Shown piece after piece: positions 53,666-63,085 of a stretch of 64,000 nt of DNA (the stretch's first letter is position 1; every line of letters begins with the position of its first letter). The position numbers were made by a program, and so were the translations under genes. Below the pieces are notes generated by a model, which saw nothing but the letters and a program-made list of their open reading frames with translations, was not told where the DNA came from and did no database searches. Source of the DNA: Sepiola atlantica (Eukaryota; Mollusca; Cephalopoda; Sepiida; Sepiolidae); assembly GCA_963556195.1 (NCBI GenBank), contig OY744532.1, positions 76,173,313-76,237,312 of the forward strand, in the 5' to 3' direction.

Positions 53666-54517
53666 TTATCGGTTCACTGTCCGATGATGTCGCTCTACTA
53701 TTCCATTTCCTCCGGGCCTATAGGCTGCCCTGTAATATCTTTTTATTTTCCATTTTTCTAGCATTGTCTGGAGACGTTCTGAGCGAAAAACAGTGCCATT
53801 GTCCATTATCACCTCCATTACCAGACCCCGTTCAAACATCACCTTCTCCAATTCCTCTGTAACCGCAGTTGCCGTTTCCGCATGTAACTCCCTCCATATT
53901 GCTAGTCTCTCAGGCCCACAGTCAATCATTGACAAGTATGCGCCCCCACGATAGTGTGTTATGTCAATAGCTAATCTTGTCCAATTATTTGAAGTTCCAA
54001 TTTCACCAGGATCATGTATATTCGGGGCAGGATCAATTGATTGACATCGAACACAGTTCCTGACCACTCTCTGAACTTCCTCCCGTCTTATAAGTGGATC
54101 AACTTTCCGCACCAAATATAATGTTCTATCCACTCCCTTGTGGTGCATGCAATGCAACTCTTCTAGTTCTCCGGTTCCTAAACAGCATACCGGGACCTCT
54201 TCTTTCTCAACTAACCACCGTTTCTTTATTCGGGTTAGCGCATCTGCTTTGTTTCTCTGTAAAGGCACAAACACTGCCTTTATTCGCAGTCCAAATTCGG
54301 ATATTAACTCTCCAAGTATTCCCAATCTTCGCTTTACGATCATTTCTCCAGCACCCTTGGTTCTTATTTTTCCACTCTCCTCCACTGTAGAGTTCACCCA
54401 ACTTAGTACCGTTGCTGAATCGGTCCTTATTTCAATCTCTCTCAATCCCCATTTTATAGCTAAATTGACGCCTTTCAAAACAGCATCTAATTCGGTCACG
54501 TTAATGTGATTAGTCAT
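53666..54517 (-). pseudogene. RNase H C-terminal part and integrase
   Basis: 283-residue frame. First NHINVTELDAVLKGVNLAIK (RNase H glutamate in TELDA) and IRTDSATVLSWVN (RNase H aspartate). Integrase follows: an HHCC-type zinc site made of ELHCMHHKG and NCVRCQS, then the catalytic DDE: D in RLAIDITHYRGG, D in VIMDNGTVF, E in NGIVERHHR. The catalytic residues are all present. The frame ends at TVNR* where a shift near 53620-53670 moves the C-terminus to another frame. Integrase inserts the DNA copy; the 5-bp duplication is its footprint. Confidence 0.92.
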
Positions 54518-55793
54518 CTTTTTTTCTCAGCCATGCTGCATCTTCCGCCACCAAACCACCAATCTCCACAACCACGCCTGTTGCAATACTGCTTGCATCA
54601 CACCACACTACTCCTATTTTTGTTTCAGGTATGTGCCAAGCTCCACTAACTGGGTTCTCCTTCTCTACATCAGTTAGAATCTCCTGTATTACTTTGACAG
54701 TTTTGCCATCAACTCTTTCCTCCCAGTCTACTCCACTTGCTCTTCTTTTAACATAACTGCATGCCAGTCGCAGCCATGCAGCAACTGGATAGTGCCCCAA
54801 CAATTTGCTGCAGATAGAGAATAACTGCCGCCTATTCATTTCTTCCGTCATCTCCGGGACTTCGTTGCCTCTTTTGAACATCAGCTCACCCGTCTTTCCT
54901 TTCATCAACTTAAGTCCCAGTGCCGCTCCGCCGTCCAAGGATTCAGGTGGCTTTGTTGTCAGCCCAAATCCCTTAAGATGTTCCACCACTTCCTCTGTCG
55001 ATACTTTTGTCACATCTACGATTATGTCATCAATGTACGAATCAGTGGCCTCCTTTGTCTTATTTCCTTTCATTAACACAGTTTTTAGAACGGCTGCCAT
55101 AATTTTTGGTGCAACATTAAGCCCAAATTCTAACCGTGTCAGACAGTAGGTTCTTTCTTTATAGCAAACTAGCTGGTACTGCCATAGCTCTTTTGCCACG
55201 TGTAGTTGCAAGTAGGCAGACTTAATGTCAACTATCGCAGTTCCTCCTGCCAACCGCCTCCATTTTCTCATCTTTTCATCACACACATCTATTAGGTCGC
55301 TCCCTGTATGACATGCTACAAAACGGTTCAATTCCCGAAAATCTAACATTGGCCTCACTTTACCTTTTGTGGCCTGGACCACTGCCATCAACGGTAACAC
55401 ACCTTTTTCTTCACCCTTCCATGCTAAGAGAATACCATCTGCTATCCATCTTTCCACTTCCTTCTCGAACTCTGAATTTTTCTCACTGTCCAGGGAATTC
55501 TTATAATATTTTACTTTGTTCTGCAACACTGGATGCTCTCCCATCCATTTCCATTTCACTGTCCATCTCTCTCGATCAAAATCCGCCTCGAAATCTTTAT
55601 CCTCAATTTTGCAAACGTTCGGCTGATGGGCAGCTACGGCACAGTGTACATCTCCAAACTTGACCTCAGTTTTGTTGATACTCACACCTCCCATCTCATT
55701 GATCACGTCCATTCCAATTATGACATCGATTCCGTCAATCATGTGATCCATCAGAATCACTTCCACCTTCACTCGTACCCCACATACTTTCAT
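54510..55793 (-). pseudogene. Reverse transcriptase and N-terminal RNase H
   Basis: 427-residue frame. Residues about 20-33 complete the protease (GIDVIIGMDVI). About 130-165 give SWILLAW-like fingers text and KVRPMLDFRELNRFV. About 195 reads AIVDIKSAYLQLHV (first catalytic aspartate). About 225 reads LTRLEFGLNVAPKIM. YIDD (catalytic pair) lies near residue 256 in SYIDDIIVD. Near the end IGVVWCDASSIATGVVVEIG holds the first RNase H aspartate. It stops at a frame change near 54515, the RNase H continuing in the next frame. All key aspartates seen are intact. The protein copies element RNA into DNA in the cytoplasmic particle. Confidence 0.9.
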
Positions 55794-56067
55794 TTCCCTT
55801 ACATTTTACGTCCCAACCGTCAACTGTTTTTATCGTGCCACTTCTACCACACCCACTCACAAGTTTGGAGTTAAGTAGAGCGGTGGTGCATCCAGTGTCA
55901 ACAAGTGCCGTCATTACAGCATCATCTACTGCCACTTCTATCATGGGTAGAGTTCCGTACTGCGCCTTCATTCTGTTTCTGGGGTAGCTACTGGCGCAGA
56001 AGCTCCCCTTTGCTCGTTTCCCTGAGCCAGAGAACAATATCTCGCAATGTGCCCAATTCTTCCACAC
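55735..56067 (-). pseudogene. Retropepsin-like aspartic protease
   Basis: 110-residue frame. Its first 30 residues are an out-of-phase reading of the zinc-knuckle region. The protease begins at about residue 40: LPMIEVAVDDAVMTALVDTG, with the catalytic triad DTG, then CTTALLNSKLV. The frame ends in low-grade text (GTSEGGSDSDGSHD) because of a shift near 55800. The companion segment, IDGIDVIIGMDVI, is found at the start of the next frame. In LTR elements this protease cleaves the polyprotein. Confidence 0.85.
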
Positions 56068-56150
56068 TCATAGCACCTTACTCTGACTTTAGCTGGCTCC
56101 GTGCAATCTTTAATAAGATGTGGTCCTCGACACCTAAAGCACCGAATGCT
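56040..56150 (-). pseudogene. Gag double zinc knuckle
   Basis: In the same frame as the gag remnant, past three stops, the minus strand encodes two nucleocapsid-type knuckles: CFRCRGPHLIKDC (C-x2-C-x3-H-x4-C) and CYECGRIGHIARYC (C-x2-C-x4-H-x4-C), separated by about ten residues. These bind nucleic acid in Gag. All eight metal ligands are intact. The frame stops at about 55968-55970, and the protease continues in another frame. Confidence 0.9.
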
Positions 56151-56225
56151 TGAAGATTCTCTTTAAATCTCATTTTTCAGTGTAGTGCTTTATGCACTCG
56201 CTGCCACCGTCCCAGTATCTCGCAT

Positions 56226-56759
56226 TCACTTGCTAACCAATAGCCGTGCAGTCGGTATCAGTCGACTAACATCCAGTCTCTCCAAGTGATGTAATTGTTG
56301 CAGTGACACAGATACGTCATCTGGAAATCCTGTGATGAATGCGAGTTTGGCTGTCTGATCCAGACCTATCCCTAGGTATCCAGCTAATCCAGCCAATCTT
56401 TTGATATTGTTGGCATAAACATCCACCGATTCTCCAGTCCACCTGAATCGTTTCAGTTTTTCATAGGCTTCGAAAGGACCTTCAGTGAATGCTGTCACCA
56501 ATCTCATCTCTATCATTTCCGCATCTAATTGGTTTGTATCACTCATCTCGAGGTAGAGAGCAAACGCATCCCCATGCAGAAAAAGTGGAATGAAACTAGC
56601 CAAGTCTTGTACTCTCTGTAGTTTCGCCACCAATTTTACTTTTTTCATCCACCCGACTACATCACCTTCTCCACTAAAAGGCGATATCACATCCTTGCTC
56701 AAACTTATTTTTCCGGACTCCATAGTCTCCTCTTCACGCCGAAATAGCTTGTAATCCAA
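56226..56759 (-). pseudogene. Gag-like protein, N-terminal part
   Basis: 177 residues. Reads DYKLFRREEETMESGKISL, then a helical region including MKKVKLVAKLQ, FIPLFLHGDAFALYLEMS, AFTEGPFEAYEKLKRFRW and LAGYLGIGLDQTAKLAFITGFP. The W-x-x-K, FLxGxAxxxY and FxxxAY-x-F patterns are those of retrotransposon capsid proteins. An ATG at 56759 lies in the LTR; a second ATG (residue 13) just after it is the more likely start. A TGA at 56226 ends the frame, and two more stops follow in the same frame before the zinc knuckles. Gag would assemble the particle that packages element RNA. Confidence 0.85.
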
Positions 56760-56950
56760 ACTTAAATAAAAAATAAAATTGGATTTTCTTCACCTTCACC
56801 GACAATTGCAATCTCCAATATTCACAGTTCTCTCTCCAATCTTCACTCTCTTCTCTTCCAAACTCAACTCGACTCTTCAGTCAAAAAAGTACGATTTTTA
56901 TATTGTTTAACCCACCACATATGCAAATTATTGCAGTATCTTGAATCACA
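56750..56950 (-). repeat. 5' LTR of the retrotransposon (in element orientation)
   Basis: 201 bp, begins TGTGATTCAAGATACTGC at 56950 and ends GGATTACA at 56750. A TATA-like AATATAAAAAT lies at about 56895-56906 on the minus strand and would serve as the promoter. It differs from the 3' LTR at about five substitutions plus a few differences in an A-rich patch, about 95-96 percent alike. No clear tRNA-primer binding site follows the LTR. Confidence 0.93.
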
Positions 56951-56955
56951 ATGAC

Positions 56956-57670
56956 GATGCTTCGATCTGTAGTTATTAAAAACTAAGATCTTCTCAGACG
57001 AAAATTCTGTCCTTTCTTTTAGATGTTCTTATTGAAAAAAAGAAGGAAAAAAAAACTTTAGATTCAAAACTGAAAGATCACATGATCAAATTTAATATAA
57101 TATTAAAAAAAAATACCGTTTATATAAAAAGATCTATTTTTAGCTTATTTTGATCCATTTTTAGCATTGTCTGATCTAGATTTTTTCAGGTCGTCAGATT
57201 GTATGTTAAAAAGGGGGAAGGGGAAGCCCGATGTGACAGTTCATACGGGATGTGCATAAGTTGGCATATACTAGGAAAAAAGGGGAAGGATTTTATTTAA
57301 GGGAAGGGAGGGCCTTATCATAAGGTCTAGACGGTTTAATATTTTGATTTATTTATTATTTTTAAAAATTTTATGTGGTTTATGCAATTTTCAAAAGAAC
57401 AAAAATACTAGGATTTGTTTTTTCTAAAAAAGAAAAAAGAAAAATCTTATTAGGTGGGTGAAATTTTTTTCTTTTTTCTGAAGTGGTCACCTTTTTCCCA
57501 AGTGAGTGTTTTGGTCTTTATATATATTTGAGTTTACCGAATTTTTATCAGGTTGATCGGATTCTAACTCTGCCTGATGAGATCTCAGTTTATAGTAACT
57601 GTTGATCGATAACATCGACATGCCAGTGTCACAGATTTTGTACATGTCTGTGTAAATAAAAATTATCATA
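56956..57670. other. Nothing recognised
   Basis: AT-rich with A/T homopolymers; ends in a TATATATA tract at 57667-57678 that holds the mariner insertion point. Confidence 0.45.
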
Positions 57671-57678
57671 TATATATA

Positions 57679-58185
57679 CAGGGTGGGGAAGCAAATTTGT
57701 CCTATCAGGAAAATAAAACTTTAATTTGCTATAGTTTATTTATTCTTTGGAATTTTAACATGGCACTTTGGAATACATGAATTCAAACCTTTTAAAACAA
57801 ACCTACTCTATGTGTCCTCCCTCAGCCTTGATGCAGGCCTTAATCCGACCGGAAAGAGGTACAGGTCTCCTCTGGGTAAGCCTCCCATTTTCTGGAGATG
57901 GCAGCCTTAGGTAAACCCACATTGGCATGAGGGGTGGCATTTGTCTTGTTTTCAATGGCACCCCATGAGAAAAAGGCCAGGGGGTTGATATCAGTGGAGC
58001 TTGGGGACTAAAAGTCTTTTGACCAGAAGTGGACCATGTTGTTTTGATAGAACTTCTGGACCTTATTGGCTGTGTGGGCGGAAGCTCCATTTTTCTGCCA
58101 CACATAATTGTTTTCTGCGTAAGTTGTTTTCAGCCAGGGCAAAAACGTTGTATCTCAAAACTTTATAATACACATCAGCTCCGAT
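57679..58185 (-). pseudogene. Truncated mariner-type transposon with transposase C-terminus
   Basis: The inverted end CAGGGTGGGGAAGCAAA starts at 57679 after a TA. On the minus strand the transposase C-terminus reads ADVYYKVLRYNVFALAE, then in another frame GASAHTANKVQKFYQNN, HFWSKDF, DINPLAFFSWGAIENK and LPKAAISRKW. These match the mariner QKDxAxAHTA...P-SPDxNPLxxFxWGxIE order. The first catalytic domain and the other inverted end are absent; the sequence changes to LINE text at about 58185. It is related to, but not the same subfamily as, the copy at 24190. Confidence 0.85.
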
Positions 58186-58565
58186 CAGACGTGAATCTTG
58201 AGTTTGTACTTGATCCACATAGAATGCAATGAAGTCAGTTGTTGTCAAAGACTTTGAGCCTCTGCAGATCAACTGCTCTGATTTGCCACCACATTTTGCA
58301 ACCATAGAAAAGGATCGTCTGCACCATGGCCTGATAGATACACCCTTTGGTAGCCGTTGAAAGACAGAAGGAGGATGACTTTGCAGCTCCTATATGGCGT
58401 TTGATCTCACCTACCCCTTGTCTAAGATAGTAGAATTTTTGAACTAAGCTAAACGAATGACTGCATGTCTTCCAGGTTTACCTGATCTAACATGAGCGGC
58501 TGCCAGGTGTATGGATCGATGATCAGCGATGACATGAACTTGGTTTTTGAGCGCAACTTGTAAAA
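58186..58565 (-). pseudogene. LINE fragment joined to the mariner
   Basis: Minus-strand reading gives text such as IKRHIGAAKSSSFCLST, TKGCIYQAMVQTILFYGCKMW, and LQRLKVFDNN, the C-terminal part of a non-LTR reverse transcriptase (family pattern xxVYxAxVLxTLLYGCETW, then hLxxhxxxCLR). The open frame 58063-58305 runs from this LINE text straight into mariner text, producing a chimaeric frame. Upstream limit near 58565 (LKNQVHVIADHRS-type text). Confidence 0.75.
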
Positions 58566-58739
58566 TAATCCATGCTTATTTTTATAGGGCTTTATCTGAA
58601 AAATATCAAGTACAATGTCTGTTCTTTTGATTTGGCTCCCATTTTGAGAACTCGATTTTCATATATGGTATAAAAATATACTTATGGCAAGTGAGCTGCA
58701 CAGAAACGTTTGTTTCATTCCTGAAGAAAAGCATTAGGT

Positions 58740-58776
<37 letters not shown>

Positions 58777-61155
58777 TTATCTACGACTCGTCAGTGTGAC
58801 TAGACGTAGTGAGTGTATTCACACCAAGATTTGAAACCTGAACGGGCAGTCACATATGAATGTGACCAAACAGTCCAAGTATCTAACTACCTGTACCAAC
58901 AGATATCGCCACTGACAGTAGAAGAAATTCAAGTGCTATATATGTAGTCTCTCTGTTTATATATTTATTATGCCGTCGGAAAACCCGAGAAGTCTATTCT
59001 TTCCAGAAGATTATTCCTTTATGATAATGGAAAACCGTTATTTTCTTCTACTAGATAGCTCAACCTATAAATAGTGGACATATGTATAATATCTCTCTCT
59101 ATATATCTCTCTCTATATATATCTATATATATATATATCTATATAATCTAATTTGATGTTTTTCTTGCTCAACTTCTATATGTGATGTTATGAGGGGCGC
59201 TAATGAAGAGATCTTTTGAAATCATCTAAAATATAATACAAAATAAAATATTCCAAATCGTCTTAGAAACGATCGTATGCCAATTATTTGTTGTGTTTGA
59301 ATTCTTGGAACTGATATAAATAACTGCTACTTGAACATTGCCTTGCAATTGATGTTTTCTGAAATGCATTTAAGGCCTGCAACCATACTCCACTCTGGTT
59401 TAAGCCGTAATGCCTCTGTTTAGAATTTAATGGAAGTATTGCGTGTGTAGATGCAAATGATGCAAGGTTGTTGTAACATTGTTGAAACTCCTTTCATCTC
59501 CCTCTTTTCTTTGAAAATATATCTGCACGGCTGCCTAGATGACCCTCAAACTGAACGAAACAAATGCATTTCATATGACATGCATGCCATTTTGTATTTT
59601 CCCGTTTTTTGTTTTTTTTTCATTTAAAAAATATTTTATGCTAAAATGTAAACAAATAGATTTTGTAGATTTATTATTAGCAATTCTAAACAAAAATAGT
59701 CGTTAAATGTTTTTATATTTTTGTTCAATCTTCCCTCTTACTGATAGGGCAAATGTTGATTAAATTTAATTTTATTAAAACATGAACAAATTTTCAACCG
59801 TGTTTCCTTGGATATGGCCGTTTGGTACTAATAGCACAATACCGAATGGTTTCCGTAAAAAAAACAAAATATCCAAAAACCTTCTTTTAAAAGAGTATTT
59901 CAATGATACTCTTAAAAAAAAAAAAACGTTTTTCTTTTTTTTCTTTTTTTTTTTCAATCATTCACTTCAGCACCAAACAGAAAAGATTTGTCACCATAGT
60001 TTTCAAGAAAAATATTCCAAAAATACAAAGAAAATTTGTTGAATTTGTAGACCTGTGTGCTATTGTTGTTTGTATATATTTATCTTCTACAAATTTTGGT
60101 TAATTGCTTTCTTGGTTAGTTTTTTAAAGATTAAATTAATTTGGAAAAAATCAGTTGTTGTCTGTTTTTTGTTTACAAAGGAAGTGTATTAATACTACAG
60201 CTGCGTTGAGTTTGAATGAATTACGTCCCTTTGATTTAGTGCATGCATATTGGCAACGTTACAGTCATGCTAGCTAAGGAGGAGACAAGCAGCATTATTA
60301 TAAACTGTGTCCATCTCACCTTAATACAGTCCTTGGATGGTGTAATTTTCAGCTTTTTATAACTTATATTTACTGAAATATTGATTATTTTGTAATCTGC
60401 AATAAAGCGATGGGCACAGTTTAAACTAGCGGAACCCATGGGAATTCCATAGTTGTATCCTTTTGTTGTATATTGCTGCGATGGATTCTATGGACGTCTG
60501 TTACGAACACAGACCCCCAGAATATTATTGTATCACCTTTATTCAAATTGAAACATACTTATCTAAGTACTCTGATTAATGTTGTTTCAGAATATATTCG
60601 GTTATGGCGGTCTATCTCCAAAACTCTTGTATGAGTTTGTGACATATTTCCATTTTATAGACATCTTTGGCGATCCACGATCCCATCATTTAAAAAAGGG
60701 GTGGAGGGTGATAACGTATGCACCAACATGAAATTGCTTTAGTGTATTATTATATAGATAACTGGATTCATTTCCCTCATTCCAAAATTTCTCTGATTGT
60801 TCACATTGCATCAGACGAGCTTTTAATTTAATTCAATGGTTTATTTTTCAAATTTGTTTTTATTATCTCATTGTTTTGTTTTTTTAAACCCAATTTCATG
60901 AGAACTATTAAAAAAAAATCAATAACTGGCAAATATCAGGCGACCTACTATTTATGCTAGGAAGAAAAATGATCAATTCTAATTCATAGAAATAATGATA
61001 TTCTAGTGACTAAAATAAATTAATTATATAGTCAATGTGCAGACAAAACAATAGAGTTTTATTGAGAAATATATAAAAACATCTGGAAATAATTGATAAA
61101 AAAAAAAGAAGGTTAATTAAGAGAAAGGGGAAAAGTGAATGACACAAATGGAGAA
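58566..61155. other. 2.6-kb AT-rich stretch with microsatellites
   Basis: (TA)n at 58744-58773 and mixed TATATC/CTCT tracts at 59090-59150; poly-A and poly-T at about 59911-59955. 60520-60640 weakly resembles 37195-37345. No gene or element is recognised. Confidence 0.5.
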
Positions 61156-61159
61156 AAAA

Positions 61160-61535
61160 TGTGAGTGAGTGTAGGAGGGGATAGAGTAAGAGAATGAATA
61201 AGGGAGTGGGAGGGGGTAGAGTGAGAGAATGAATAAGGGAGTGAGAAGGGGGTAGAGTGAGAGAATGAATAAGGGAGTGGGAGAGGGTAGAGTGAGAGAA
61301 TGAATAAGGGAGTGAGAGGGGGTAGAGTGAGAGAATGAATAAGGGAGTGGGAGGGGGTAGAGTGAGAGAATGAATAAGGGAGTGGGAGGGGGTAGAGCGT
61401 TAGAATGAATAAGGGAGTGAGAGGGGATAGAGTGAGAGAATGAATAAAGGAGTGGGAGGAGGTAGAGCAAGGGAATGAATAAGGGAGTGGGAGGGGGTAA
61501 AGTGAGAGAATGAATAAGGGAGAGAGATTCAGTAA
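61160..61535. repeat. 35/36-bp minisatellite, about 10 copies
   Basis: Units combine gggagtgggagggggtagag and tgagagaatgaataa. Periods of 35 and 36 alternate because of one variable G. Purine-rich on the + strand; a (GA)n tract follows to about 61597. The 171- and 183-residue minus frames (PSHSLIHSLTLPP-type text) come from the repeat. Confidence 0.95.
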
Positions 61536-61599
61536 GAGGGAGAAATGAGAATGAATGAGTAATGGAGAGAGAGACAAAGAGAGAGAGAGAGAGAGACAG

Positions 61600-61940
61600 A
61601 CAGACCCAGTGAGTGTGATAATATACATTGTGACTGGACCCCCAGAGCATCAGATTAATCTTGTACAATCTGTATAACGTTTTTTCATTAAAGATGTAAG
61701 CATTTAACTCCCTTACTTTTAGTTTTGATAAACCACTGATGTAAGCCCGCCCCCCCCCCTTTACCGACAGAAACTATTCATCTGTGCTTATTAGTGGATG
61801 CGTACTGACACGCTATTTAACTAAAGAAAGCGGTAAAGTGCTTTGCTATAATCAACCAATTGCCATTCTTGGCTCACGGCCACAATCGCGGGCAACTCTT
61901 TAGAAAAGCTGTGGCCAGCAGTAACCATGACCTCTAGCAA
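61600..61940. other. Nothing recognised
   Basis: C-run at about 61749-61760; no feature supported. Confidence 0.4.
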
Positions 61941-61943
61941 TCT

Positions 61944-62168
61944 ATGAGAGAAAGAGAGAGTGATGCTTATGAAACTTTAGCCACATCGGGCAAAAAGCCA
62001 TCGAAAAAGAAATGGCATGCCAGGTTAGGGTTGGCATTCAAAACGCTAATTTTTACGATTGGAGAATTGCTTGAAAATCATCATTCAGTAGACATTGATT
62101 ACATCCCTGGATACTTTGCAATCTCAGACCACGATGGAAAAAAAGTGTCTTTCTTATTTGTTAAATAA
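61944..62168 (+). CDS. Unassigned 74-residue open frame
   Basis: Encodes basic then hydrophobic text: KKPSKKKWHARLGLAFKTLI, GELLENHHSVDIDYIPGYF and ISDHDGKKVSFLFVK. The composition is balanced rather than repetitive, unlike most frames here. I recognise no family, no splice context is decisive, and the start is in a GAGA tract. It may be chance, or a piece of an unlisted mobile element. Confidence 0.15.
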   Translation: MRERESDAYETLATSGKKPSKKKWHARLGLAFKTLIFTIGELLENHHSVDIDYIPGYFAISDHDGKKVSFLFVK

Positions 62169-62309
62169 TCCAATTTTTCGCGTGGAGATTCTTAAAATTT
62201 TACATTGTACATATGATTATGGACGTTGCCATGTTGTTTAAACTACGGCAGCACAAAGATGCTCGCTATTTTGCCATTTTTAGGTGTATTGTGGACCTAA
62301 ACGTAAAAT

Positions 62310-62520
62310 ATAAGTTGCCTCATTTCCATCATCATCATCACCACCACCATGATCATCATGATCATCAGTTTAACGTCCGTTTTACATGCTGGCATGCATT
62401 GGACGGCTTTTAGAAATTTACTTCAAAACTAACCTATCTCTGGCCAGGTTTTTATTTATCCTTCTTTCTCTGATATTCATTTTTATCACCTCCTCCCATG
62501 GAAGATCCAGACACAAACAA
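62310..62520 (-). pseudogene. LINE family C, 3' end fragment
   Basis: On the minus strand: gggaggaggtgataaaaatg, ggataaataaaaacctggcc, gccgtccaatgcatgccagc, atgtaaaacggacgtt and a (GAT)n-type tail at 62325-62365. This parallels 30415-30572 closely, including the GRxxWEEVIKM...L-ARDRL coding tail. The His-rich + frame at 62213-62413 is the complement of the GAT tail. Confidence 0.85.
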
Positions 62521-62619
62521 CGTGGCAACATTTGTAATATTTTAATGTAAAAATTAAAATAAAATCTACTTTTTCTGTTATCACATGTTTTTTTGTACTA
62601 ATGAGTAACCGCTTATCAA

Positions 62620-63085
62620 GGCCCAAAGGCCACTCGAGGATAAGGGTTAATGAGTTTGTCGGGTGGACGGTGAAACAACAACCTTGAGGATTGGTAATGA
62701 TGATGGTTGAAACTGGGTAGAATTTGATTATTTTAGAGGATAACTTGACATGCATGTGTTAGTATTGGACTTGAAAACGACCATGTTGTAGTCAGCTGGG
62801 AAGCAGCCACGTGGTATTGTATTCCACAGACAGGCAGTTCTTGGAAAGAAACTTTGCTCATGGAAGTTCCGTTTAGTTTTAAGTACACAAAGGAAGAAAG
62901 GAAAATTATTTACAGTGGTTGTAGCTAGACGAGTTTTTGTTGTAAATGTTTTACAGAGGGAAACTACGGATTGGAGCTCAGTTGAGCTCCTACCATGAAA
63001 ATAACGATAGAGTAGAGAAAAACTAGCAACGTCTCTTCTGTGAGAAAGAGGCTGTAGGGAAGAGAAGCGGATATTCCCCACTAGA
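62620..63085 (-). pseudogene. LINE family B, C-terminal fragment, copy 2
   Basis: The minus frame 62728-63081 (117 residues) reads FSSLQPLSHRRDVASFSLLYRYFHG, then TRLATTTVNNFPFFLCVL, RNFHEQSFFPRTACLWNTIP and FKSNTN. The SLxxRRxxxxLxxxYRYFxG ... FFPRTAxLWNxLPxxCFPxxY order is the C-terminus of a CR1/Jockey-like non-LTR retrotransposon, distinct from family A. 3' UTR at 62620-62700 includes caaaggccactcgaggataa. Confidence 0.85.

Larger units (their letters stand above)
53013..56950 (-). mobile_element. Compact LTR retrotransposon with intact LTRs and 5-bp target duplication
   Basis: Two direct repeats, 53013-53214 and 56750-56950, enclose gag, protease, reverse transcriptase, RNase H and integrase remnants on the minus strand. 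The whole is flanked by ATGAC on both sides (53008-53012 and 56951-56955), a target duplication read directly from the sequence. The LTRs end TG...CA. Total length is only 3.94 kb. The order protease, reverse transcriptase, RNase H, integrase fits Ty3/Gypsy-like elements. Coding is split over several frames with stops, so the copy is defective. Neither leader nor spacer is present: the gag frame opens at or inside the 5' LTR edge and the last frame stops 14 bases before the 3' LTR. Confidence 0.93.

Noticed and set aside
53323..55874. Plus-strand frames of up to 179 residues across the LTR element
   Set aside because: Shadows of the minus-strand polyprotein; no domains on the + strand.
61113..61668. 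Ser/Leu/Pro-rich proteins of 171 and 183 residues
   Set aside because: Read from the 35/36-bp minisatellite in two frames; no independent coding signal.
62213..62413. Histidine-rich metal-binding protein
   Set aside because: The HHHH run is the complement of the LINE family C (GAT)n tail.
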